Of a DNA stretch of 31,235 bases, positions 1 to 7,296 are shown in pieces. Position 1 is the stretch's first letter, and the number at the start of each line of letters is the position of its first letter. The notes under the pieces were generated by a model that searched no databases, had not been told where the DNA came from, and saw nothing but the letters and a program-made list of their open reading frames with translations. The stretch covers positions 1-31,235 of the forward strand of contig CAKOJI010000015.1 in assembly GCA_934089255.1 (NCBI GenBank), written 5' to 3'. This DNA is from an uncultured Bacilli bacterium. GTDB taxonomy: Bacteria; Bacillota_I; Bacilli_A; RF39; UBA660. The position numbers and the translations under genes were made by a program.

Positions 1-411
1 TTTAAAGAATTTGATAAGAAAAAAGATTTAAATGATATGTTCTTTGAAGGACAATTTTATGATGCTTATTCATTACTATTAGACATATTTAATATGGCAA
101 CTAAAAATATCATAATTATAGATAACTACATAGATAAAAAATTTTTAGACTTGTGTTCTAAAATAAAAGTTAATATCATTATTTATACTAAAGAAATTGA
201 TAAACAAACTTTTGAAAAATATAACAAACAATATAATAATGTTAAAGTAAAGTTTTCAAATAAATACCACGATAGATTCATAATAATTGATAATAAAATA
301 CTTTATCATTGCGGTGCAAGTTTTAAAGATTTAGGTAAAAAATGTTTTTGCACAAGTAAAATAGAGAATGATACTATACTTGAAAGTTTATTAAAAGTAA
401 TTAATTCGTAA
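1..411 (+). CDS. ORF6N/PLD-like protein, 3' part only (cut by window start)
   Basis: The reading frame is open from the first base and ends with TAA at 409-411, so this is the C-terminal 136 residues of a gene that starts outside the window; the internal ATG at 37 is not a true start. The residues match the C-terminal half (residues 151-286) of the complete gene at 608-1468 with four differences (V/I, Q/E, L/M, T/I), and about 16 of 411 bases differ. It carries the same H-D-R-F-I-I-I-D motif, which fits HxKx4D of the phospholipase D superfamily with Arg in place of Lys. Presumably the missing N-terminus is an ORF6N domain, as in the second copy; that part cannot be seen. The two genes are in tandem, same strand, about 200 bp apart. 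Confidence 0.85.
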   Translation, partial: FKEFDKKKDLNDMFFEGQFYDAYSLLLDIFNMATKNIIIIDNYIDKKFLDLCSKIKVNIIIYTKEIDKQTFEKYNKQYNNVKVKFSNKYHDRFIIIDNKILYHCGASFKDLGKKCFCTSKIENDTILESLLKVINS

Positions 412-418
412 TTATTTT
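1..418 (+). repeat. Direct repeat, copy 1 (partner at 1058-1475)
   Basis: The first 418 bases match 1058-1475 with about 16 mismatches (roughly 96 % identity), ending about 7 bases after the stop codon. Most differences are third-position changes, so both copies appear to be kept as coding sequence. The left end of the repeat lies outside the window. Confidence 0.95.
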
Positions 419-474
419 TTACGATATATATTAATATACTAAAATATTTGATAAAATTTAAATATATTAATTTA

Positions 475-542
475 GTTGCAACATATTAATATGACAATTT
501 GAACGACTAGAGTATATAATCTTATTGCAACGAAGATTATAT
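475..542 (+). promoter_or_regulatory. Repeats flanking the ORF6N promoter, possible operator
   Basis: TTGCAAC occurs at 476-482, inside the perfect palindrome GTTGCAAC (475-482) just upstream of the -35 box, and again at 525-531 over the predicted start of transcription. An inverted repeat ATATAATCTT/AAGATTATAT (514-523, 533-542) overlaps the -10 box. Palindromes on both sides of a promoter of a gene with a putative DNA-binding domain suggest autoregulation; this is inference. Confidence 0.35.
491..520 (+). promoter_or_regulatory. Predicted sigma-A promoter of the ORF6N gene
   Basis: A -35 box ATGACA (491-496) and a -10 box TATAAT (515-520) are 18 bases apart. Transcription would start near 527, giving a leader of about 80 bases. 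The -10 box lies inside a perfect 10-bp inverted repeat (514-523 and 533-542, 9-base loop). Confidence 0.6.
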
Positions 543-552
543 GCAAGTATGC

Positions 553-583
553 GAGATATATCCTATAAGGTATATCTCTTTTT
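553..583 (+). terminator. Terminator-like hairpin in the ORF6N leader
   Basis: GAGATATA (553-560) pairs perfectly with TATATCTC (571-578) and is followed by five T residues. It lies between the predicted start of transcription and the strong Shine-Dalgarno AGGAGGAG (591-598), so it could act as an attenuator for the gene at 608, or terminate transcripts from the upstream copy. Confidence 0.45.
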
Positions 584-607
584 GTTTAATAGGAGGAGAA
601 GATAAAA

Positions 608-1468
608 ATGAACAATTTAGTAAAAGAAGAAAAAATAGAAAATATGATTTATGAAATAAGAGGAAAGCAAGTTATGCTTGATAGTGATTTAGCGATTCTT
701 TATGGAACTGAAACAAAAAGAATTAATGAAGCTGTTAGAAGAAATAATGATAAATTTCCTGAGAGGTTTTCTTGGATATTGTCTGATAGTGAAAGTAAAT
801 TTCTTTTGGTCGCAATTTGCGACCACAAAATTGAAACGCGTGGTGGAAAATATAAAAATCCTCGAGTTTTTACAGAACAAGGTGTTGCAATGCTTGCAAC
901 TATACTAAAGTCAAATACTGCTACAAGAGTTAGTATTGCAATAATGGATGCGTTTGTTTTGATGAGAAGATACATCTCATCCAATTATTTAGAACAAAAA
1001 TATATTAATAATCAAGTTATGAAAAACACAGAAGATATAAAATTACTTCAAGAGTCTTTTAAAGAATTTGATAAGAAAAAAGATTTAAATGATATGTTCT
1101 TTGAAGGACAATTTTATGATGCTTATTCATTACTCTTAGATATATTTAATATGGCAACTAAAAATATCATAATTATAGATAACTACATAGATAAAAAATT
1201 TTTAGACTTGTGCTCTAAAATAAAAATTAATATCATTATTTATACTAAAGAAATTGATAAAGAAACTTTTGAAAAATATAATAAACAATATAATAATGTT
1301 AAAGTAAAGTTTTCAAATAAATACCATGATAGATTTATAATAATTGATAATAAAATAATGTATCATTGTGGTGCAAGTTTTAAAGATTTAGGAAAAAAAT
1401 GTTTTTGTATAAGTAAAATAGAGAATGATACTATACTTGAGAGTTTATTAAAAGTAATTAATTCATAA
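608..1468 (+). CDS. ORF6N domain protein with C-terminal PLD-like domain
   Basis: This is a 286-residue protein. Residues about 8-125 match the ORF6N domain of phage and accessory-genome proteins: an opening IYEIRGKQVMLDSDLAILYG, then KFPERF and the characteristic FTEQGVAML. ORF6N domains are believed to bind DNA. Residues 151-286 form a phospholipase-D-superfamily-like domain with a single H240-x-R242-x4-D247 motif, the usual Lys replaced by Arg, followed by a conserved-looking YHCGASFKDLGKKCF. One motif per chain would require dimerisation for PLD-type catalysis, and the Lys-to-Arg change leaves activity uncertain. The start is supported by AGGAGGAG about 10 bases upstream. The C-terminal half is nearly identical to the truncated upstream gene. 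The role is unknown; phage-derived regulator or defence-type effector are both possible. Confidence 0.85.
   Translation: MNNLVKEEKIENMIYEIRGKQVMLDSDLAILYGTETKRINEAVRRNNDKFPERFSWILSDSESKFLLVAICDHKIETRGGKYKNPRVFTEQGVAMLATILKSNTATRVSIAIMDAFVLMRRYISSNYLEQKYINNQVMKNTEDIKLLQESFKEFDKKKDLNDMFFEGQFYDAYSLLLDIFNMATKNIIIIDNYIDKKFLDLCSKIKINIIIYTKEIDKETFEKYNKQYNNVKVKFSNKYHDRFIIIDNKIMYHCGASFKDLGKKCFCISKIENDTILESLLKVINS
808..824 (+). repeat. GC-rich 17-bp palindrome inside the ORF6N gene
   Basis: GGTCGCAATTTGCGACC is a perfect palindrome around base 816, far more GC-rich than its surroundings. It encodes V-A-I-C-D within the ORF6N domain. Its half-site TTGCGAC resembles the TTGCAAC repeats around this gene's promoter. 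Confidence 0.7.
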
Positions 1469-1475
1469 TTATTTT
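1058..1475 (+). repeat. Direct repeat, copy 2 (partner at 1-418)
   Basis: This is the second copy of the 418-base repeat, covering residues 151-286 of the complete ORF6N gene and the first bases after its stop. It results from a tandem gene duplication and offers a substrate for recombination between the two genes. Confidence 0.95.
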
Positions 1476-1540
1476 ATATATTATTATTTTTCATTAACAT
1501 AAATTAATTTTTATCATTTAATAAAGTAGGTGATAAAATA

Positions 1541-2323
1541 ATGAATTTTTTTTATGAATTAAGTCCTTTAGTTCAATCATTAATTGCAGGAACATTTACA
1601 TTTTTAATAACAATGTTTGGTGCTTCAAGTGTTTTTCTATTTAAAAAAACAAATAAGACAATACTTGATAGTTTTTTAAGTATTAGTGCTGGAGTAATGA
1701 TATCAGCTAGTTTCTTTTCACTTATAAATCCTTCAATCAATATGTCAGAAAACTTAAATTTAAATCCAGTAATAGTGCTAGTTGTAGGAATATTAGGTGG
1801 AACTATATTACTATTTATTGGAGATAAAATATTTAATAAAAAAATAAATAAAAGTAGTGATAAAAAAAGAATCGGTCTTCTAATATTCTCTATTACTCTA
1901 CATAATATTCCAGAAGGAATGGCAATTGGTGTTGCTTTTGCCTCAGCCGTTTATGGGTTAGATGGAGCCACTATCGGAGCAGCAATTACACTTGCAATAG
2001 GCATAGGAATACAAAACTTTCCAGAAGGCAGTGCAATAAGTTTACCACTTTTAAGTAATGGAGTAAGCGCAAAAAAAGCATTTATTATAGGTTCTTTATC
2101 TGCAATAGTTGAACCAATATCTGCTCTTATTGGTGCCCTATTAGTTTTAAAAGTAAAAATAATTCTTCCATATCTATTAGCATTTGCAGCTGGAGCGATG
2201 TTATATGTTGTAATAGAAGAAATAATCCCAGAAAGTCAAAATACAGAAAAAAAAGATTTAATGGCATTAATAACAATAATAGGTTTTGTATTAATGATGA
2301 TACTTGATATTGCTTTAGGTTAA
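1541..2323 (+). CDS. zupT: ZIP-family divalent metal (zinc) transporter
   Basis: This 260-residue integral membrane protein belongs to the ZIP (ZupT/GufA) family, which takes up Zn2+ and other divalent cations across the cytoplasmic membrane. Two family motifs in the metal path are clear: HNIPEG (residues 121-126, TM4) and NFPEG (159-163, TM5). A glycine- and alanine-rich segment SAGVMISASFFSL lies near residues 50-62 and AFAAGAMLYVVIEEIIPES near 210-230, as in other members. Between TM3 and TM4 is a short Lys-rich loop rather than the His-rich loop of some ZIPs. The start has AGGTGA eight bases upstream. It stands just before nfo but need not share its function. The symbol rests on family resemblance; exact metal preference cannot be told. 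Confidence 0.88.
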   Translation: MNFFYELSPLVQSLIAGTFTFLITMFGASSVFLFKKTNKTILDSFLSISAGVMISASFFSLINPSINMSENLNLNPVIVLVVGILGGTILLFIGDKIFNKKINKSSDKKRIGLLIFSITLHNIPEGMAIGVAFASAVYGLDGATIGAAITLAIGIGIQNFPEGSAISLPLLSNGVSAKKAFIIGSLSAIVEPISALIGALLVLKVKIILPYLLAFAAGAMLYVVIEEIIPESQNTEKKDLMALITIIGFVLMMILDIALG

Positions 2324-2356
2324 ATTTTATTATAAAATTATTTTAGGTGAAGTAAA

Positions 2357-3256
2357 ATGATTATAGGAAGTCACGTATCTTTTGACTCAAAAGAACAATT
2401 AGTGAAAAGTGTTAAAGAAGCAATAAGTTATGGTGCAAATACTTTTATGTTTTATACAGGAGCGCCACAAAATACTAATAGGTGTGTAATAAACGACAGA
2501 TTAACTATCGAAGCCTACGAATTAATGAAAAATAATAATATTGATGTAAATAATGTTATATGCCATGCTCCTTATATAATAAATCTAGCAAATGATAATG
2601 ATCCAAGTAAATATGATTTTAGTATAAATTTTTTAAAAAATGAAGTAAGCAGATTAGAAAGTTTAGGAATAAAATATTTAGTATTACATCCTGGTAGCAG
2701 TGTTGGTATTGAAAGAATGAAAGCATTAGATAATATCGGGAATGCTTTAAACTATGTAATAAATGATGAAACAAGTGTTACAATTCTTTTAGAAACAATG
2801 GCAGGTAAAGGAACAGAATGTGGTAAAAATATTGAAGAATTAAAATATATTATTGATAAAGTTAATAATAAAAAATGCATTGGAGTATGTTTAGATACGT
2901 GTCACTTAAATGATAGTGGCATAGATTTAAATAATATAGATTCTTATTTAAAAGAATTTGATAATTTAATAGGAATAGATAAAATAAAGTGTGTACATAT
3001 AAATGATAGCAAAAATATTGTTGGCTCACATAAAGATAGACATGAAAATATAGGTTTTGGTACTATAGGATTTGATACTATTTTAAAAGTATTAAATAAT
3101 GAATTATTATCAAAAGTACCAAAAATATTAGAAACTCCATATGTTGGTGAAAATAAAGAATATCCACCATATAAGTTTGAAATTGAAATGCTTAAAAATA
3201 ATAAATTTAATCCAAATTTAATTCAAGATATAATAAATTTTTATAAAGGTGCCTAA
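2357..3256 (+). CDS. nfo: Deoxyribonuclease IV (AP endonuclease)
   Basis: A 299-residue endonuclease IV, a TIM-barrel enzyme that cuts DNA 5' to abasic sites in base excision repair. All zinc ligands of the family are recognisable at the expected spacing: H70 (CHAPYIINL), H111 (VLHPGS), E146 (LLETMAG), D180 and H183 (CLDTCHL), H214 (CVHINDS), D227 and H229 (HKDRHENIG) and E259 (LETPY). The length is typical. The start follows AGGTGA by six bases, 33 bases after the ZIP gene, so the two may be cotranscribed. The stop codon lies in the loop of a terminator hairpin. Confidence 0.95.
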   Translation: MIIGSHVSFDSKEQLVKSVKEAISYGANTFMFYTGAPQNTNRCVINDRLTIEAYELMKNNNIDVNNVICHAPYIINLANDNDPSKYDFSINFLKNEVSRLESLGIKYLVLHPGSSVGIERMKALDNIGNALNYVINDETSVTILLETMAGKGTECGKNIEELKYIIDKVNNKKCIGVCLDTCHLNDSGIDLNNIDSYLKEFDNLIGIDKIKCVHINDSKNIVGSHKDRHENIGFGTIGFDTILKVLNNELLSKVPKILETPYVGENKEYPPYKFEIEMLKNNKFNPNLIQDIINFYKGA

Positions 3257-3267
3257 GCACTTTTTTC
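3245..3267 (+). terminator. Intrinsic terminator overlapping the nfo stop codon
   Basis: AAAGGTGC-CTAA-GCACTTTT forms an eight-pair stem with one G-T wobble, followed by a T-rich run. The nfo stop TAA (3254-3256) sits in the loop. Confidence 0.75.
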
Positions 3268-3296
3268 TTTACTAAAACATTTTAACATGCTATACT
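3268..3296 (+). promoter_or_regulatory. Promoter of the transglutaminase-like gene
   Basis: TTTACT (3268-3273) and TATACT (3291-3296) are 17 bases apart, with an extended -10 TGC before TATACT. An ATG at 3287 lies inside this -10 region, which argues that translation starts at 3320 instead. Confidence 0.6.
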
Positions 3297-3319
3297 ATGA
3301 TTTCAATTGGGGGATATGT

Positions 3320-4828
3320 ATGAATAATTTATTAGTAATTAATTTAGAAGAAGATTTACTTACAAAAGAATACGAAAAAAAATATGATTTAAAAGGGAAA
3401 AAAGACTATTACATATTTGAAATTCAATCTACTAAGTATGAAGATTATAATAAAATAATTAAAGATTATAATTTGATTAGAAAATATTTAAATGAATCCT
3501 ATATTGAATGTGATTATGATCCAGAAAATTTAAAAGATTATAAATTACTTTTAAGCAAATTTGTTAACAAAGATGATAATTTCTATCAAAATTTTATAAA
3601 CAATATAGAATACGTAAAAATAATTGGTGATTTTGAGACAGTAAAAACATATTTAGAAAAAAATCCAATACTAAAAACTAAAAAAATTATATTAAGTGAT
3701 GCATTTGATTTAGAATACGATACTAAATATATAACAAAATTATTTGCTAACTTTAATAATATATACGTTGAAATAATGGGAAATGATTTACCAATAACAT
3801 TAGAAGAATTAAATAAAACTCAAACTATTATCAAGAACATAGCTGAATATATAAAAAAATATAATTTTAGTCCAATAGAACAATTAATGTATCTATATGA
3901 TAAAGTTAGAGAAAGAATGTACGTAAGAGAAAATAAAGAAGAGTCATATACTGAGTCAAGAGATCTTACGAAAGTTTTAACAGGTAATAAAATAGTTTGT
4001 GCAGGATATGCTAATATAATTGACGCAATAGTAAAAATGCTTAATTTTTCTTCATTTAAAAATTATATAATACATAAAAATAAAGATGTTGGGCATGTTT
4101 TAAATGCTATATATGTTAAAGATGATAAATACAGTATTAATGGAATATTTTATTTTGATGCAACTTGGGATTCTAAAAGAGATAATACAAACGATTATTT
4201 GTATAGCTACAAATACTTTGCTAAAAATAAAAGTACTATTGAAGGTTATCAAAAGCATTTATTTACTAACGTAGATTTAAACGGATACAGTGATAAAATG
4301 GTAGATAATTTTATAGAAAAAGTTAACTCTAAAGGAATAAGAGAAGTTGATAAAAACATAATTAATACAATTAATACGTTATCTAAATTAGTATATGGAG
4401 AAACATTAATTAAAGCATTAATGTGTATGCCAGAAAATTTAGTTCCAGATTTTTTAAAATGTGAATTCAACAAAGAAGATATTATAGAAAAAGTAAAATA
4501 CTTAGATTCTCTATTAAATCAAGAAATAGATTGTGATACAATGTTAAAAATATTATATAATGTTAGAAAAGTAGAATATTATAATGATCCAAATAAATTT
4601 GCTTTTGATATTAACCTTATTTTTAATGTGATATATAACTCTAACTGGTTATATAGTGATGCTACAATAAAATTATTTGCATCTATATTTGGAAAAGATT
4701 CTGCATTAGAAAACATAAAAAAATATACATTTAAACAATACTATAAAACTGATACTGGATTAAATATGGAAAGAATTAGATTAACTAAAACATTAAGAAA
4801 TGTTTACGAATCAAAGAAACATAATTAA
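3320..4828 (+). CDS. Transglutaminase-like (papain-fold) protein, cytoplasmic
   Basis: A 502-residue protein counted from the ATG at 3320, which follows GGGGGAT; the in-frame ATG at 3287 overlaps the predicted promoter. No signal peptide or membrane segment is visible. Residues about 185-290 resemble a transglutaminase-like domain with a plausible Cys-His-Asp triad: C227 in KIVCAGYANI, H259 in DVGHVLNAIYV and D280 in YFDATWD. Such domains act as cysteine proteases, amidases or cross-linking enzymes, or are inactive folds. The N-terminal 180 and C-terminal 200 residues are not recognised. Substrate unknown. It is a single-gene unit between the nfo terminator and the alr promoter. Confidence 0.75.
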   Translation: MNNLLVINLEEDLLTKEYEKKYDLKGKKDYYIFEIQSTKYEDYNKIIKDYNLIRKYLNESYIECDYDPENLKDYKLLLSKFVNKDDNFYQNFINNIEYVKIIGDFETVKTYLEKNPILKTKKIILSDAFDLEYDTKYITKLFANFNNIYVEIMGNDLPITLEELNKTQTIIKNIAEYIKKYNFSPIEQLMYLYDKVRERMYVRENKEESYTESRDLTKVLTGNKIVCAGYANIIDAIVKMLNFSSFKNYIIHKNKDVGHVLNAIYVKDDKYSINGIFYFDATWDSKRDNTNDYLYSYKYFAKNKSTIEGYQKHLFTNVDLNGYSDKMVDNFIEKVNSKGIREVDKNIINTINTLSKLVYGETLIKALMCMPENLVPDFLKCEFNKEDIIEKVKYLDSLLNQEIDCDTMLKILYNVRKVEYYNDPNKFAFDINLIFNVIYNSNWLYSDATIKLFASIFGKDSALENIKKYTFKQYYKTDTGLNMERIRLTKTLRNVYESKKHN

Positions 4829-4862
4829 TGTTTTTTTATTTACATTCATTTTTCTAGCTTTC

Positions 4863-4891
4863 TTGTAAATACTAATGATGAATGATATAAT
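4863..4891 (+). promoter_or_regulatory. Promoter of the alr-asl-asnH operon
   Basis: TTGTAA (4863-4868), a 17-base spacer and TATAAT (4886-4891) with an extended -10 TGA. Transcription would start near 4898, only about 15 bases before the alr ATG at 4913. Confidence 0.75.
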
Positions 4892-4912
4892 TTTATATGA
4901 AAGAGTGATTTT

Positions 4913-6052
4913 ATGTATAGAAAAACATATGTTGAAATTGATTGTAACAGGTTAGAAAATAACATTAAAGAAATAAAAGAAAAATATAATGATTATAAAT
5001 ATTATATTGGTGTAGTAAAAGCTAATTGTTATGGTCATGGTATAGAAAGTATTAAATATTTAATAAAAGGTGGTATTAATTACTTAGCAGTTTCTAGTTT
5101 AGAAGAAGCTTTAAATATAAGAAAAATAGATAAAAATATTAGTATATTAATATTAGAACCAATACATAATGAAGATGTATCAATTGCCAGTGATAATAAC
5201 ATAACAATAACTATAGATAATAAAGAATCATTTAAATATTTAATAAATAATAAAATAAAAATAAAATTTCATATAAAAGTAGATACTGGCATGAATAGAT
5301 TTGGTTTAAAAAACAAAACAGATATAAAATATATATATGATAATAGTAATAAAGATGTATATTTAGAAGGAATATTCACTCAATTAGCAGTAGGTTTTGG
5401 TAATGAATTCATAAAATCTAAAGAAAAGTTTTTAGAACTTACTAGTTTAATAGATATAAATAAAATTGAAATAGTACATCTAGAACGTTCATTAACTTTA
5501 GAACAACACAATAGATTAGAATTTGGTAATGGTATAAGATTAGGAATTATAATGTATGGTTTTAATAATAAAGGTTATACACCATCTTTAAAAAGACGTA
5601 TATTTAATAAATTAACGTTTAAGAAAACAAATAATACAAAATCAATATTAAATTTAAATACAGTATTAAAATTTTACAGTGAAATAATAGAAATTAAAGA
5701 TATTAGTAAAGATGAAATAGTTGGCTATGGAAGTATGTATGATAATAAAGAAAACATTAAAATAGGTATAATTCCATACGGTTTTGCTGATTATTTATTT
5801 ATTAATAAAAGTTATGTTGTCGTAAATGGTAAAAAATATAATATAGTAGTTAATTATATGGATGCAACAGCAATTATTATTGATGATAACGTAAAATTAT
5901 ATGATAAAGTAGAAATATTTGGAGATAGTATTAGTATAAGAGAGGCAAGTAGGTTAGCTGGAGTTAATGTTTATAAAACACTATGTAGTATAACTAGAAG
6001 AGTTCCAAGAATATATAAATATAATGATAAAAAGAAAGAAATTAATTATTAG
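4913..6052 (+). CDS. alr: Alanine racemase family (PLP fold-type III) enzyme
   Basis: This 379-residue protein has the layout of alanine racemase: an N-terminal PLP-binding barrel and a C-terminal beta domain. Seen residues are the PLP lysine K36 in VVKANCYGHG, the carbamylated-lysine and arginine pair K122/R129 in KVDTGMNRFGL, R209 in GIRLGIIMYG, the second catalytic base Y272 in VGYGSMY, M316-D317 in NYMDATA, and the substrate-gate tyrosine Y354 in VYKTLC. The usual THFA is TQLA here. It is the first gene of a tight operon, with 7 bases before the ATP-grasp gene. Alanine racemase supplies D-Ala for the wall. The neighbours suggest it could instead, or also, supply another D-amino acid such as D-Asp; that is inference. 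Confidence 0.88.
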   Translation: MYRKTYVEIDCNRLENNIKEIKEKYNDYKYYIGVVKANCYGHGIESIKYLIKGGINYLAVSSLEEALNIRKIDKNISILILEPIHNEDVSIASDNNITITIDNKESFKYLINNKIKIKFHIKVDTGMNRFGLKNKTDIKYIYDNSNKDVYLEGIFTQLAVGFGNEFIKSKEKFLELTSLIDINKIEIVHLERSLTLEQHNRLEFGNGIRLGIIMYGFNNKGYTPSLKRRIFNKLTFKKTNNTKSILNLNTVLKFYSEIIEIKDISKDEIVGYGSMYDNKENIKIGIIPYGFADYLFINKSYVVVNGKKYNIVVNYMDATAIIIDDNVKLYDKVEIFGDSISIREASRLAGVNVYKTLCSITRRVPRIYKYNDKKKEINY

Positions 6053-6059
6053 GTGAGAT

Positions 6060-7292
6060 ATGAAAAAATTTAAATGTTTAATTATAGGTAATGATATTAA
6101 TGCTTATTATTTAGCGAGATGTTACCACGAATTAACTGGTAGAAAAGCAGACTTATTAGCAATAGATATACCAAGACAAAAAAGTTTTGCATTTACCAGA
6201 TATACAAAAATACTAAATATTAAATATGTAGAAAAATTATGGGATGAAAATATATTTTTAAATGAATTAGATAATTACTATGAACTAAATAAAGAAGAAA
6301 AAATACTATTAATTAGTAGTAATGAAACTTATGGAGATTATATTGCTAAAAACCAAAAAAAATTAAAACGAAAATTTTATTTTAATTATCCAAGTGTAGA
6401 ATTACAAAGTACTTTAGTTAATAAAGAATTATTTTATAAAACTTATAAAAAAAGCGTATTAGATTTACCTAAAACTATATATTATAATTGTAAAACTGAT
6501 GGTAAAATAACAAAAAAAATAACTTTTCCAGTTATTGTTAAACCTGCTAACGTAATACTCTTTAAACATATTAATTTCGTAGGAAAAAAGAAAATATATA
6601 GACTTAATACTATGGAAGAGTTAAATAATGTATTAACTTTCTTTAAAAATGGCGGGTATAGTGATACAGTAATTATTCAAGAATATATTCCAGGTGATGA
6701 TTCACATTTATTTGATGCAGTAGTTTATGTAGATAAAAATAATGAAGTAAAATTAATCTCTTTTGCCCAAATAGGCTTACAAGAGCACTCATCTAAAATG
6801 ATAGGTAATGCAGCTGTTCTTATAAACGGATATTCAGAACATCCTGGAGTAACAGAACAAATTAATAAAATTAAAAATTTTATGGAAACAATTAAATATC
6901 AAGGATTTGCAGAATTTGATATGAAATATGATGAAAGAGATGGCAAATTCAAAGTAATGGAAATTAATGCTAGACAAGGTAGATCATCTTACTACATTAC
7001 TCCTTGTGGATTTAATTTAATTGATATATTATCTCGTGATTTAATATTTAAAGAAGATTTAGTATATGAAATAGTAGAAAATCAACAATTAGAAACTTTT
7101 GTTTCAAAAGGAATAGTTAAAAAATATATAACAAATGAAACTTATAAAGAAAAGGTTTTAGAATTATGGCCTAAAAGAGTTAATCCATTAAATTATAAAA
7201 AAGATAATGGTTTTTTAAGAAAACTATTACTATTAAAAATTAGATGGAATTACTATAAACAATATAAAGAAAATACTTGGGATTGGGATTGA
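6060..7292 (+). CDS. ATP-grasp ligase, D-aspartate-ligase-like (COG3919 type)
   Basis: A 410-residue ATP-grasp enzyme without signal peptide. Visible elements are an N-terminal Rossmann-like start (CLIIGNDINAYYLAR), the ATP-binding lysine K161 in FPVIVKPA, the linker QEYIPGDD (207-214), and the metal-binding end FAEFD (283-287) and VMEINARQGRSSYY (299-312). The NARQGRSSYY type of ending and the length match the COG3919 group that contains the D-aspartate ligases (Asl/AslA) of Enterococcus faecium and Lactococcus lactis, which join D-Asp to the lysine of the peptidoglycan stem. The racemase upstream and AsnB/AsnH-like gene downstream fit that role. Its SD (AGGTGA) overlaps the alr stop; the stop TGA lies 4 bases before the next gene. 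Other carboxylate-amine ligase activity remains possible. Confidence 0.72.
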   Translation: MKKFKCLIIGNDINAYYLARCYHELTGRKADLLAIDIPRQKSFAFTRYTKILNIKYVEKLWDENIFLNELDNYYELNKEEKILLISSNETYGDYIAKNQKKLKRKFYFNYPSVELQSTLVNKELFYKTYKKSVLDLPKTIYYNCKTDGKITKKITFPVIVKPANVILFKHINFVGKKKIYRLNTMEELNNVLTFFKNGGYSDTVIIQEYIPGDDSHLFDAVVYVDKNNEVKLISFAQIGLQEHSSKMIGNAAVLINGYSEHPGVTEQINKIKNFMETIKYQGFAEFDMKYDERDGKFKVMEINARQGRSSYYITPCGFNLIDILSRDLIFKEDLVYEIVENQQLETFVSKGIVKKYITNETYKEKVLELWPKRVNPLNYKKDNGFLRKLLLLKIRWNYYKQYKENTWDWD

Positions 7293-7296
7293 TAAT

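Noticed and set aside
501..513. A third, reversed copy of the prepilin leader motif (GAACGACTAGAGT)
   Set aside because: It only partly matches the reverse complement (GAACCTAGAGTT), with extra bases, and has no matching position relative to the gene.
3287..3319. Start codon 33 bases upstream for the transglutaminase-like gene
   Set aside because: This ATG lies within the extended -10 TGCTATACT of the predicted promoter and has no ribosome site; the ATG at 3320 follows GGGGGAT.
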